Notes under the pieces: generated by a model
What the model saw: only the letters and a program-made list of their open reading frames with translations
Told to the model about the DNA's origin: nothing
Database searches by the model: none
Position numbers and translations under genes: made by a program
Part shown: in pieces, positions 31,109 to 41,499 of the stretch
Layout of the letters: each line of letters opens with the position of its first letter
Numbering within the stretch: position 1 is the stretch's first letter
Assembly: GCA_010279815.1 (NCBI GenBank)
Contig: QEOQ01000274.1
Location: 415,731-479,730, forward strand
From: Brachionus plicatilis
Taxonomy: Eukaryota; Rotifera; Eurotatoria; Ploima; Brachionidae
DNA length: 64,000 nucleotides
Direction: 5' to 3'

Positions 31109-32966
31109 ATCTTCAATATTTAAATGAAACTATTAAATACGGCAAGCAACTTAAAATTGAATCGTTAATTTGATCAATTTATTTTATTTAATTTTATTTG
31201 CCTGTTGTAGCCAATAGTTTCATCTAAATATATGAATTAGCATAATTTATTATTTTCTTCAATTTCTCTTTATCCTACTGAGGAAGAGGAAAGGAAGAAG
31301 TGAGGAAGAGGAAGAGGAAAAGAAAGCGATGAAGTTAGTTTTGAGTTGTACTGTATTAGGATATTATTTTAGGAAGGAGCTAAAAAATAAAAAATTATTA
31401 ACTTCAATCGTTTATCTTTATATCATTTTCGAGAATTAGACATTCTATTAAATAACTTTATTCAATTTGTACACATAATATTAAATTTTTTCACCTTATT
31501 TAACATTTGATCACTTAATTCTATTTTGGTTCACCTTAACGGGAACAAAAAAATTACCACAGAACAAGAATTATTTGCATAAAAGGTAAACTATGGTTCA
31601 CCTATTCATCTAGACCAATGATTGAATATTAAGTAAAAAACAAAATGAATTTTTTATCTTTATTTTTAATTTTTGTTTTAAATATTTTTATTCTGAAGGT
31701 TGATAGAAGTACAGATAATATTTATTTAACTTTTAACTTTTGCAATATTAACTTAAAATTGTATTTTTATTTGAAATTGAAAAAAATATTTGAAACATCG
31801 CACTCTTTCAATGTTATTTCAACATTGGATACTTTTTGTAATTCAAACACAAAAAATTAAACCAACTGTATTATTATTTGATAAGTTTATCTAAATTTTT
31901 TAAAACCAAAATATAATTATAATTAATTGATTTTTTACAATTAAATTTTTATTTAAAATTCACAAGGATTCAACAGCCTTTTTTCCTTAAAATAATTTTT
32001 CTCATGTTTAAATAATTCAAAAAATAAAATATCAATAATTTCTAAATTGATTATTGGTTTAATTTACTTGAAAAAAAAGAAAATAATGATTTTTAATTTA
32101 GGTTAAAAAGGTGCAAAAAAGTATGTTGCACTTTGTTGCAGTATATTTTAAAGTATATTTTATAAACTTTAATTTTGATTCATTTGATTCATCTAAAAAG
32201 AAAGATTTTTTTTTCAATTTGTATTTGAATTTTAGTACCAAGAATATAATTATGTGCAAATTTTGATCAATTTATACCTGAAGAAAATATTGTTTCGAAT
32301 TAAAGATTCTTAAAAATAAATAAACTTGTTTTATCATGTCACCTTTATTCTAAATTTTTTTCACAAAGATAAATTTGAAAAAGATTTTTTAAAACTCCAA
32401 ACAAAAAAGATTATGAAACAAAAATTTAATAATTAACTTACACTTAAACTCATCAATGCAATATCATTATCCAAATTAACACTATTGAAATTTGGGTGAA
32501 TTATTATTTTATTTACGTTTCTTGTTGTGGAATATGATTCTGGATTTTCTCTATTATGTAAGCCAAATCTTAAAACAAACTCCGAAAGAGTTTGAGTACC
32601 ATATCTATTGAAACAATGTGCAGCTGTTACAACCCAATGAGAGTTTATCAAGGATCCTCCACAAAAAAATCTGCCATTAAACTCAAGAGCTGTTTGCCAG
32701 CCCCAATCTTCAGGATCTGCCACTACACCACCAACAATTTTATTAAGATCTCTACTTCTTATTTCATCAATCCGTCTCCCGCATTCATTTGGGTTAATTA
32801 ACTCAGAATTCCTGGGCGCGAATTTTTTTTCATTTGAAAATTTTGAAAATTGCCGACTTTGGTTCAGCTCAGGTATTCTTTGAAGATTTCTCAAAGAATT
32901 TACATCCCTGTTTATTAAAAATACAACAAATAAAAGCTGAACAAGAATGTTTCGAAAATATCGCAT
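29130..32966 (-). CDS. Trypsin-like serine protease (S1A), two exons
   Basis: Exon 1 runs 32966-32442 (175 codons) and exon 2 29615-29130, with a GTAAGT donor, a cttag acceptor and a phase-0 intron of 2.8 kb. Together they code for about 336 residues. Residues 1-25 are a signal peptide, then a propeptide with one Cys (N-E-C-G) that likely pairs with the protease domain. The activation site is K/I-V-G-G at 76-80. The catalytic triad is complete: His117 in T-A-A-H-C, Asp168 in D-N-D-I-A-L, Ser261 in G-D-S-G-G-P. Asp255, six residues before the Ser, is the S1 Asp of trypsin specificity. The C-terminus is hydrophobic after a Ser-rich linker, which suggests a membrane or GPI anchor, as in prostasin-like proteases. 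This is a secreted or surface enzyme; its substrate is unknown. Confidence 0.9.
29983..30145. mobile_element. Short MITE, TIR ttttgtgaagttcagtac
   Basis: ttttgtgaagttcagtacaa near 29988 is matched in reverse by ttgtactgaatttcacaaag near 30120-30140. It is related to the gggtattgtgaatttcaag family of 10768-11545 but shorter. No target duplication is clear. Confidence 0.55.
30921..31353. mobile_element. Tc1/mariner-type MITE with TA duplication
   Basis: cagtacaactcaaaactaac at 30921 pairs with gttagttttgagttgtactg ending at 31353. TA flanks both ends (30919-30920 and 31354-31355). The inverted repeat goes on into a purine/pyrimidine block (ttcctttcctcttcc against ggaagaggaaaag). The centre holds an (att)n microsatellite at about 31055-31105 and a polypurine tract. 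No coding. Confidence 0.8.
31385..31865. repeat. Dispersed repeat copy in the intron
   Basis: Shares blocks with 7863-8170 (reverse) and 8738-8866 (direct). Its end, attcaaacacaaaaaattaa, is also found near 16490 and in reverse near 30360. Confidence 0.65.
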
Positions 32967-33002
32967 TTTGGTTATAAATATTCTTCACATATCATTGCTT
33001 TT

Positions 33003-33009
33003 TTATACA
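33003..33009 (-). promoter_or_regulatory. TATA-like box of the protease gene
   Basis: On the minus strand tgtataaaaaagc lies about 40 bp upstream of the ATG at 32966. Plausible by position only, given the base composition. Confidence 0.25.
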
Positions 33010-33337
33010 AGTTATTTGATATAATTCATTTCTGCTTGACTAAATACATTCTAATTTAAGTTTGAGTCAATTTTAAATAATCATATTTAAAAAAGCCAAA
33101 TTACGAAAGTTTTTTATAAAGTCACGTTTTTATAATTTTAAAACAATTTTGCATATTTGAAAACAAATTTTTAGTAATAAGGACTCCAAATATAATTTTA
33201 AAAGCATTAAACACCATTCTAATTAAGTATATATTCTTTCGAACGAAATTAAACAAAAACCTTAAAAAAAAATTAATTACGTACTTACGATAAATCACAT
33301 GTTTTTTATATAAATTTACTAAACAATAAAATGACAA

Positions 33338-33800
33338 ACATTAATCAATTTGAAGACTATTATAAAAGATTATTTTCTCATTATGATAGGCCCAATAACA
33401 GAGAACAAGAGAATGTAGAATTGGTTGTAAAAAATTATAACAATAGTTTAGAAAATCAGGATGAATCACCTATTTATTTTTTCAATCGAAGAAATTAAGG
33501 ATGTACTTAAAGAACTCGGTCATCAGAAAAGTCCTGGTCACGATCTAATCTGCAATGAATTTTTTTATATATGGATAATCAACAAATCTACTTATTTTAC
33601 TTGAATGGTTCTTTAATTATTCCATTAAAGTTAGTTATCTCTTAAAGAATATCAATATTTCCTTATTAAAACCTATTCCAAAAAAGGTATTTTCAAATGA
33701 TCCTTCAGATTGGAGACCTTTCACGGTGTCTACATGTTTAGCAAACATTCTTGAGTCACTTATTTTGACCAAGACGAATGCATATCAAAATAATCACGCT
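33338..33800 (+). pseudogene. LINE reverse-transcriptase fragment
   Basis: Frames broken by stops code for the start of an RT domain: E-I-K-D-V-L-K-E-L-G-H then K-S-P-G-H-D-L, the usual K-S-P-G-x-D motif, followed by P-I-P-K-K and D-W-R-P-F-T-V-S. The catalytic FADD/YADD part is absent. It is closer to the family at 42440-45150 than to the intact LINE next door. Confidence 0.6.
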
Positions 33801-34260
33801 TAGGAAAAAAATTAATTTATTATAATTAGATGCATAAAAAATTGCAACTTAATTTTGATTGCACAAATTTTAGGAAAATACAGAAAATCAACTGATGAAA
33901 CAAATACAAATGAATTAAATTGAATTACTTTTTTTTTCTTAAAATATTGCTGTTAATTTTAATTAAAAAAAAAGAATTTAATTAAGAACGATTTCTTTAT
34001 TTTTGAATTTTTCACAGATCAGTCAATGAAAACAGTCAACAAAAAAAGAAGAAAAACAACAAAACTACAAAATGATTTTTTTTTATTTATTTTATTTTTA
34101 GAAGAGGAAAATAAGAGAAATAATATAATTAAATTAAAGAATGGTTAGATCTTTTTGAGGCTTTATTTTAAAGATAACATCACACCTTATATCCATGCAC
34201 TTGTTTCTCATCTGCATCAATTTCAAAAATTACACTATGAATATCAGTATTTTTAATATA
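33801..34260. other. Non-coding stretch
   Basis: AT-rich, nothing supported. It ends at the (ata)n repeat that forms the 3' tail of the minus-strand LINE. Confidence 0.4.
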
Positions 34261-34290
34261 ATAATAATAATAATAATAATTAAAGCTATG

Positions 34291-34307
34291 ATGTGGATAA
34301 ACCACAT
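34291..34307 (-). repeat. 3' UTR stem-loop of the LINE
   Basis: atgtgg and ccacat enclose a five-base loop, 10 bases before the tta-repeat tail and 18 bases after the ORF2 stop. In LINEs with microsatellite tails a short 3' stem-loop is the recognition element for the RT, so the location is apt. Confidence 0.55.
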
Positions 34308-34324
34308 GAAATGAGGTTTCACCC

Positions 34325-37207
34325 TCAATGTGATAGCTTGCTTAAGTCTATTAAATCAATTTTGTTTTTAAATTCATTGACAGTAGTTGAATTGACAATT
34401 TCATTCGTTAATCTATTCCAAACAGTTGATACTCTATTTGTGAAAAAGTTGTATCTTTGGTCGCAGTTTTTAACCAGTTGTCTCTCTACTACATATTCAT
34501 GACTTCTTGGTGCCAGACGAAAACCATTGCCTTCGTTTTTAGATAAAAGGGGCTTGAACCAGTTAACCTTATCAATACCTTTAACAATTTTAAACATTTG
34601 TATTAAATCGCCTCTGAGTCTTCTTGTTTCAAGTGTTGTTAAATTCATGGCTTTGATTCTATCATTGTAGTCCAATCTTCTTACTTCAAAAGCTATTTTA
34701 GTAGCTCTCCTCTGAACTGATTCTAACACAGCAATGTCTTTTTTCAGATGTGGGTTCCAGACCTGAACTCCATATTCTAAATGTGGTCTTACAAAGGCCT
34801 TATACAGTCTACTTAAAGATACGATGTTTTGAAATTTGAATGTTCTCTTAACCATTCCCAAGACCATATTTGCTCGGTTGGCACAAGCATTTACTTGATC
34901 AGACCACTTCAAGTCATTTGAAATAATTATACCCAGATCTCTTTCTGACGTTGTTTTTAATAAGGGTGTATTATTAATATCGTAACTATAATTCGGGTTC
35001 TTGTCTCCAATATGCAATACTTTACATTTGTCAGCATTCAGAGCAACCAACCAATCATTAGTCCAGTTAGATATTCTCTGAAGATCACTCTCAAGAGATA
35101 AACAACAGTCGACATTATTAATCATTGCACTTATCTTTGTATCATCTGCAAACATTTCGATCATGTTCTCAATAAGATCAGGGAGGTCGTTAATATAAAG
35201 AATGAATAAAATTGGGCCAAGAACTGAACCTTGAGGTACACCACTAAGCACATCTATCCATTCTGAAACAAATTCACCTAAGATAACTCTTTGCTTTCTG
35301 TCTTTTAAAAATGCACTGATCCATCCTTTAATAAGTTGTCCAAAACCATACTTGTCAATTTTATGAATTAAACGTTTGTGTGGGATGGTATCAAAGGCTT
35401 TGGCATAATCCAGATAAATTATATCCAAAGCACCCTTTAAGTTTAGAGCTTCTGTTGCAATGTCCATAGTTTCCAACAAATTAGTAACACAAGATTTGCT
35501 TTTAACAAAACCATGTTGACTCAAACTAATCAATTTGTTTTCAGTTAAAAAGCGTATAACCTCGTGTTTAATTAGCCTCTCCATTATCTTACATACGACG
35601 GAAGTGAGAGATACCGGTCTGTAATTTGAAGCCTGCAGTCTTGATCCTTTTTTGAACAAGGGTGTAATATTAGCCTGTCGCCAATATTTTGGTAATTCAG
35701 AGGTTTCAAATGACTTTATGAAAATAAGAGAAAGAGGAACAGCTACAGCTACTGAAGTTTCTTTGAGCACCCAAGGATGTACTTTGTCTGAGCCTAAGGC
35801 CTTATACTTGTTAAGTAGCTTTAGCTCTTTAACCAAATTTTCTGGTGAAAATGTAACGACTGGATCAAGATTTAATATCTTATTTGTACGGCTATCCAGT
35901 TGATTTGCCAACTCAGGTTCATTCTTGATAAAAACTGACTCAAATTGTTCGCTCAAAATTTTACAAATTTCTTTTGGTTCTGTTATTAAATCTCCATTTT
36001 TATCATTTAAAGCTTTAATTTGATCTTTTACCGCCAATTTCGAATTTACATAATAGTAAAAAGTTTTCGGATTCGATTTCGAATTTTTAACTAGGCTGCG
36101 CTCAAATTCTTTAAGGTCTTTGTTTAACGAAATTTTTACTTCTTTTTTTAGTGCTTTGAATCTTGACAAGAGCAAACCACTTTTATTGGAGGCGACATAC
36201 TTAAACCATGCATTTTTCTTTTCTCGTATTAGTTTTCTTGTTGAAATCGATAACCAAGGTAAATTCTTTTTTTTCGGTGTCCGACGAAGTGGGATGTTTT
36301 TTTCACACAATTTATTATAAATATTTAAAAATATCTCATAACAAGTCTCAACGTTTTTGTCAAAAAACAAATTAGTCCAATCAATCTTTGACATGACCTC
36401 TGAAAACAAATTGAAGTTCGCTTTGTTAAAATTGAAACGACGACTATCGAAATTCTCAACTGTTAAAATAGTGGAAAACTTGAACGTTAAAATATGATGA
36501 CCCTTAGTCGAGTTTCCTAAAATCGGCTTATGAATTAACTCCAGCAGCCGTTCGCGATTCGAGGTTAAAACTAAATCCAAAACATTAGAGCAATCGTGTT
36601 CGTTTAGCTGAAAAGTGTTTTTTTCGACAATTTGGCTTAAAAATGAGTCCTGTAGAGTTTCGATAAAGACCTTACGTGGTAAATCGAAAGGTGCTATTTC
36701 TGAGAAACCGAAGTTAGACCATTTAATTGCCGGATAATTAAAATCGCCACATATAATCAAACTACTAAAACGCTTATTCGAAACTAGGTTACTTGCTTCT
36801 TTTAATAAAAGGTTTATTCTTGTATTTGTCTCATTTGAACTGTTCGGTGGTCTATAGAAACAACCAACTAATATTCTATCATTCAGGTTGTGCAACTCGC
36901 ACCAAACATATTCAACGAAATTGTCTTGAAGCTCGACTACATTAACTTCATTTGATTTAATAGATTTTTTAACATAAATGCATACTCCTCCACCTCTCGA
37001 ACCTCTGTCTTTTCTAAAGAGAATGTAGTTACTGATATTGGTGACCGAAGTGTCTTTGAACCATGTCTCAGACACCAAAACAATGTCCGGATCTTCTACA
37101 GAGAGCTCGGCTTCTAGAATATGCATTTTGTTATCCAGCGAAGTAGCATTGGTGTACCAGATGTTAATGAAGTTTTTATCGAATGTTGTTACTCTATTTT
37201 TAGCCAA
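34325..37207 (-). CDS. LINE ORF2: endonuclease and reverse transcriptase
   Basis: 960 codons plus stop, without interruption. Residues 1-230 are an APE-type endonuclease: N-A-T-S-L near the start, S-E-T-W with the metal-binding Glu near 47, Y-R-P-P, G-D-F-N near 152, D-L-V-L-T-S; the last motif, usually S-D-H, reads K-G-H. The RT spans about 470-760: R-P-V-S-L-T, A-F-D-T-I-P-H, G-V-P-Q-G-S-V-L-G-P, and the catalytic F-A-D-D near 687. The C-terminal region has the L-Y-K-A-F-V-R-P-H-L-E-Y and V-Q-R-R-A-T-K signature of the CR1/L2/Rex1 group. The protein would nick target DNA and copy its own RNA there. Confidence 0.9.
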   Translation of the reverse strand: MAKNRVTTFDKNFINIWYTNATSLDNKMHILEAELSVEDPDIVLVSETWFKDTSVTNISNYILFRKDRGSRGGGVCIYVKKSIKSNEVNVVELQDNFVEYVWCELHNLNDRILVGCFYRPPNSSNETNTRINLLLKEASNLVSNKRFSSLIICGDFNYPAIKWSNFGFSEIAPFDLPRKVFIETLQDSFLSQIVEKNTFQLNEHDCSNVLDLVLTSNRERLLELIHKPILGNSTKGHHILTFKFSTILTVENFDSRRFNFNKANFNLFSEVMSKIDWTNLFFDKNVETCYEIFLNIYNKLCEKNIPLRRTPKKKNLPWLSISTRKLIREKKNAWFKYVASNKSGLLLSRFKALKKEVKISLNKDLKEFERSLVKNSKSNPKTFYYYVNSKLAVKDQIKALNDKNGDLITEPKEICKILSEQFESVFIKNEPELANQLDSRTNKILNLDPVVTFSPENLVKELKLLNKYKALGSDKVHPWVLKETSVAVAVPLSLIFIKSFETSELPKYWRQANITPLFKKGSRLQASNYRPVSLTSVVCKIMERLIKHEVIRFLTENKLISLSQHGFVKSKSCVTNLLETMDIATEALNLKGALDIIYLDYAKAFDTIPHKRLIHKIDKYGFGQLIKGWISAFLKDRKQRVILGEFVSEWIDVLSGVPQGSVLGPILFILYINDLPDLIENMIEMFADDTKISAMINNVDCCLSLESDLQRISNWTNDWLVALNADKCKVLHIGDKNPNYSYDINNTPLLKTTSERDLGIIISNDLKWSDQVNACANRANMVLGMVKRTFKFQNIVSLSRLYKAFVRPHLEYGVQVWNPHLKKDIAVLESVQRRATKIAFEVRRLDYNDRIKAMNLTTLETRRLRGDLIQMFKIVKGIDKVNWFKPLLSKNEGNGFRLAPRSHEYVVERQLVKNCDQRYNFFTNRVSTVWNRLTNEIVNSTTVNEFKNKIDLIDLSKLSH

Positions 37208-37300
37208 ATTTTTGTGATTCGATCTTTGAAAAGAATATTTGCTATTTGTTTCAATACTGTTAACCTGACAACTGCTGTTAAATGAACGTTTATGAAAATA

Positions 37301-38002
37301 TTAATTTAAATTGTCATGACCAATTTTGATCCTGACAACTTCAAAGTCTCTAATTCCGTATCTGAAACCAGTCTTAGAACAATCATTTTGCTTGTTTTTA
37401 TCATTACGCTCGGTTACCAGTTTTTTGCTAAGTTCACGCTCTGCAAAGGTAAGATCAGGGTTGATATAAATGTTATAAGAGTGACTCCTTTTTCTTAGCT
37501 CTTTAGCATTTTTCAACATGCTTATTTTGCTCGATTTATCCTCCAATTCAACAAGAATTGGTGTACTTTTAACACTATCATTCTTACGTTTAAATCTTTT
37601 AATAAATTTGATTTTCGACTTGTCAAACCCTATCGCATCAGAGATTTCATCAACTGTTTCCTTATCAGCTTCAGCATCTTCAGTAAAATCGGTACCAAAA
37701 ATCAAAACATTCTTCGATTTCTTGTCTTCTTCTTTCTTATCTAATCTTATTGCGTTAAAAATGTTCGTTTCAACATTGTCTAATTTGTTTTTTTTAAAAA
37801 GATCTGCAAATAATTCTGGTTGAGAATTGTTGGACCTTTCTTTGTTCTCTAAGGCGTTTAACTTGTTTGAAAGTTCTTGATTTTCTTTCAAGACTTCATT
37901 GTACTTCCTTTCTAGATCAGCTATTCTCCTTACCATCCCATCAACTAGCATTTTCTGTTCAGCAACAAACGAATCATATGTAGCTTTTTGAACGTTTACC
38001 AT
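37301..38002 (-). CDS. LINE ORF1 protein
   Basis: 234 codons from ATG 38002. Residues about 15-60 are a coiled coil with heptad Leu/Ile (I-A-D-L-E-R-K, L-S-N-K-L-N-A-L-E-N). A charged linker follows, then a segment from about 95 with V-L-I-F-G, F-I-K-R-F-K-R and P-I-L-V-E-L, which has the alternation of an RRM-like fold as in transposase-22/L1-type ORF1 proteins. Such proteins trimerise and coat the element RNA. The C-terminus is basic. It lies 93 bp upstream of ORF2. Confidence 0.75.
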   Translation of the reverse strand: MVNVQKATYDSFVAEQKMLVDGMVRRIADLERKYNEVLKENQELSNKLNALENKERSNNSQPELFADLFKKNKLDNVETNIFNAIRLDKKEEDKKSKNVLIFGTDFTEDAEADKETVDEISDAIGFDKSKIKFIKRFKRKNDSVKSTPILVELEDKSSKISMLKNAKELRKRSHSYNIYINPDLTFAERELSKKLVTERNDKNKQNDCSKTGFRYGIRDFEVVRIKIGHDNLN

Positions 38003-38208
38003 TTTGGAATAATTTATATATAAATTAGTGTGAACTACGGGTCAAAATTCTTTAATAAATTTTAATGTTTATTAATTGTAATATGCAAGGTTTGTAATCG
38101 GCAATTCTTTTAATGATACTAATAAGCAATTCATGATTTTTCTTGTTGTAGGATTAGAAAAATTAAACGATGATACGACAATACAGTCTTTCAAGTCGCC
38201 ACACAAAA

Positions 38209-41193
38209 TGATTATGGTTAAGATTGTCAAAATCAAAAATGTCAGAGTAAAATTGTCAGAAATAAAAAATTCAGAAAAAAAATTGTCAGGTCTGACAATT
38301 TTATCAAACAGATAGCGATAATTTTTTTATTTGTTAATTTTTTTAAAGAAATATAATAAATGAAAAAAAAGATCTCAAAAATTATTAGTTAAAAAAATTA
38401 GAAATAAAATATTAATTTAAGTCGAAATTAATTTCATTTTTTGTAAAAACATAATTATCAATTAATGAATAAGAAAATAAAGTAAGAGATTTATTTTGAA
38501 TTATAAAATTGAACTCATCTCTAATTTTTTTTTGATCAAAAATTAATTTACCAGGATCAATATCGATTGCTAGAGCCAATGCATAACCAAGCGCAAACAA
38601 GATACAGTCAATCGACCCATTTTGTTTAGAGACTGGAATATGATTAATTTTGATAAATCTAGACCCACCATTTATTCTTTATAATACATTTTAATAGTGT
38701 ATAAATAGTAACCGGGATTATTTAAGCTATCGTAAATGTACCAATTATTTGAACAAGCAGGCTCACTTGGATTATAATTTGAAATGACGATCCAGTGATT
38801 TTTAGAATGAGGAACTTGGATAAAAAGTGATTCATCAAGTACATCAGGATTAAAAGGAGGACCCTCAATCGAAAAATAATCAGGCATAAACAAACCATTT
38901 GAACCATATTTTTTAAATATAAGGTTTTGAAATTCTGTTATATGCAAATTATTTAATTCTTGGTTTTTATCGAGCTTTAAAAGATCTAGAGAAATAGGAA
39001 CCCGCTCAAAGTCAGTAAAAAATCTAGCTTCTAAAAAATATATTTCTCCTGATTCATCAGATTTGAATTTTTTAGGGTTTACAGGAACTAGCTCTAATGG
39101 TTGTGGTCTATCTAAATGAAGCTGTGTATATGATGCCAAACCAGTAACTAAATTTTGTGGAACTGGTTGACTCTGGATTAAAAATCGTAAATAGAATTGC
39201 ATTTGACTTTTAAATATAGTAAATTGTTCTTTAGTGAATGAAGATGAATAGTCAGCTGTTCGTTTAATCACTAAATTTGTAAAATCAACTCGCTCCAAAA
39301 AATTTTCATTTTCAAAAGGGCATACAAATACTATTTTTCTCCTTCATTTTTGTCCGACTTTATCAATATTTTCTTCATTCTCATGATCCTCGCTATATTT
39401 CAATGTATTAATAACATAAGGGTCTATGATATGTGATGTCAATTTATCAAAATATTGTGCAAAAGGTTACACATTTTCATTGTATTGTTCCTTTAATAAA
39501 ATAAATATTTTATCTTTATACTTGTTTTTTGACAACTGTTTAGGATGCTCAATTGGATTACGCTCTAATACCGAAAAGTCATTATATACCTGAGTAGCTG
39601 ATTTTTTTATCATATTAATAAAAGTTAAAACATTATTTGTCTTGCCGAAGGAAATGACGACAATTTAGAATGGTAACCTTCAAGATGATTGTTTGTCCTT
39701 GGCCCAGAATAATCTAAGTGATTCCAAGCAGATCCATATTTTCCTTTAAGCCAATTTTTCACAAAATAATATATAAATTTTGAAATACCTTCATCTAATG
39801 GTATGGGAATATTTTCTAATATATCCCAACCTGCTTTTACATCCTTAAGTGGGACAAGAGCTAGTGCACTGAATATTCGTATCCAAAATTTAAATTCATA
39901 ATTTTCATTATAGAGGGTCCTTTTATTACATTTTTCGAAAAGATACCTTATTAAAGCTTGGTTAAAATGATACTAGCAGCCATAAATTTTGGCATTTTCA
40001 AAAGTGATGCTTATTGCCTGAATCAGGGCTAACTCAAAATCCGTGAGTGTTTCATGTACGTTAAGCGTACAATTATTGCTCACTAAAATTTCCTTTACGT
40101 TTGTAAAATTTTTAATATAAGTTTCTCGCTCTTTGTTTTGGAGCAGAATGTAAGCTGCTGGAAATTTGATAAAGACAATGAATTGACAATATCTGATGGA
40201 AATGAGTCGGACAAGTCTTGAAGGTACCGTCAATATGCCATCTTGTAGCGCTTCCTAAAATTTTCATACCTAATGGTGAAATGAATATCAAAATACGATT
40301 TTCATTATCTTCATTATCAAATTGAAGAATAGGCTCATCATTAATTGTAGCATAAACATTATTGATTTGAATGTCATGTACACTTTTAGGATTTTTAGGT
40401 TTTGTTTTGATCCTTTGGTATCTTAAACTACACTTTATTCCTGTAAATGGCTTCCAAAATTCAGGAATTTCTTTGTGTGAATACTTTTCCGTCAAAAGCT
40501 GATAATGTCTGTTGTGCGCCTCCTCAAGTCGAATGTCATGGTATACTGAGACGAGTTGCATTAAATTTTTTAACTGAACTAAACAATCAACTTAACATTG
40601 GGACATCTGTGAATGATAGTGCTCAATTTTGTTTCTTTTCATGTTTTTGTGATTAAATGAGGCACCACATTTTCGGTTGACACATCTGTCCGAATCTGAT
40701 TTAATTTCTTTTTTTTGGTAACGATGGTAATTTAAAATGATTTATTTGCCTTCATGGTCAAGTTTTATTATTTCTGCTTCCATTTTCAGATTTGGTTACT
40801 TTTTTTAATAACAATTGAGTTATCATGACTTTTTATAGGAATTCAATTAGGTCATTAATATTAATTAAATCTAATAGTTAACTAAAACACTTAGATATTC
40901 TTCTTTTTATATTCATCTTCATTACCTATTTTAATATAACTTCAATAAAAAATTTTATTATTGATGTTCATTAACTTTTATAAATTAGGATTCAATTTAA
41001 TTTAATTAATATTAGAATCAGAAATAAGTATATTAAAAAAAACATTTTATCTTCCAATAAGAAAAAAGTAAAAGCAAAAATCAGGATTGGTTTGACATTT
41101 TTATTTCTGACAATTTTGTTTTTTTTACATTCTGACTTTTTTTTTCTGACAATTTTACCCTGACATTTTTGATTCTGACAATCTTAACCATCT
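38209..41193 (-). mobile_element. Mutator-like element (MULE) with Ulp1-type protease
   Basis: About 100-bp inverted ends: atggttaagattgtca at 38214 and tgacaatcttaaccat at 41191, with repeated aaaattgtcag and tttctgacaattt words in both. Between them the minus strand carries a FLYWCH-like zinc module, a MULE DDE transposase and a C48/Ulp1-like cysteine protease. No clear 9-10 bp target duplication was found, so the outer ends are approximate. Confidence 0.8.
38412..40700 (-). pseudogene. MULE transposase and Ulp1-like protease, frameshifted
   Basis: From the N-terminus: at about 40690-40600 a Cys/His module (D-R-C-V-N-R-K-C, H-Y-H). At 40561-40112 the frame ends with W-H-I-D-G-T-F-K-T-C-P, the first catalytic Asp of MULE transposases. 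After a frameshift, 40233-39973 has T-D-F-E-L-A with the second Asp and G-C then stop then Y-H-F. Near 39690 N-N-H-L-E-G-Y-H holds the Glu. The frame at 39298-38672 and, one frameshift later, 38640-38412 make an Ulp1-like protease with the full set His (N-H-W-I-V-I), Asp (Y-I-Y-D-S-L), Gln (S-K-Q-N-G) and Cys (I-D-C-I-L-F-A-L). All catalytic residues survive, but three or more frame breaks and one stop inactivate it. Confidence 0.8.
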
Positions 41194-41499
41194 CCCACAA
41201 AATAACACCTTGGATTAGATCCGGCTTAAAAGATTTCGACAATTTATTTATAATTTTCTTAATTGATTTGTGTTTAGAATCGCCTTTGTCAATTTTATTT
41301 GACATTAACCTGAATGAATGTTTGCATGTTTGAATAAATTATAATAAATTAAAAAAAGCCTTATGCGTCGATTTCCATACAAAAATTTTCATATGCTTTG
41401 AAAGCATTCAAAGCAATCAATTTGATTACAAAAAAAGAGCTCATGTAAACATTGCTATTTTTTTGCAAACGAAGTAGTCAATTATTATATGTCCAAGGA

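Larger units (their letters stand above)
29616..32441. other. Transposon-filled intron of the protease gene
   Basis: Contains at least three small elements listed separately (29983-30145, 30921-31353, 31385-31865). Near 32020-32180 there is a block with repeated ttgcac words shared with 2380-2550 and 10850-10990. The other introns seen in the window are mostly under 80 bp, so its length is mainly due to insertions. Confidence 0.6.
34255..38050 (-). mobile_element. Apparently full-length CR1-group LINE
   Basis: Two uninterrupted ORFs lie in the right order with a 93-bp spacer, then a short 3' UTR with a stem-loop and a microsatellite tail (tta)n at 34261-34281, as in CR1/L2/Rex-type elements, which end in short repeats and not poly(A). 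The 5' edge is somewhere above 38002. No target duplication was recognised, which is common for this group. Open ORFs make this the youngest autonomous element in the window. Confidence 0.85.
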
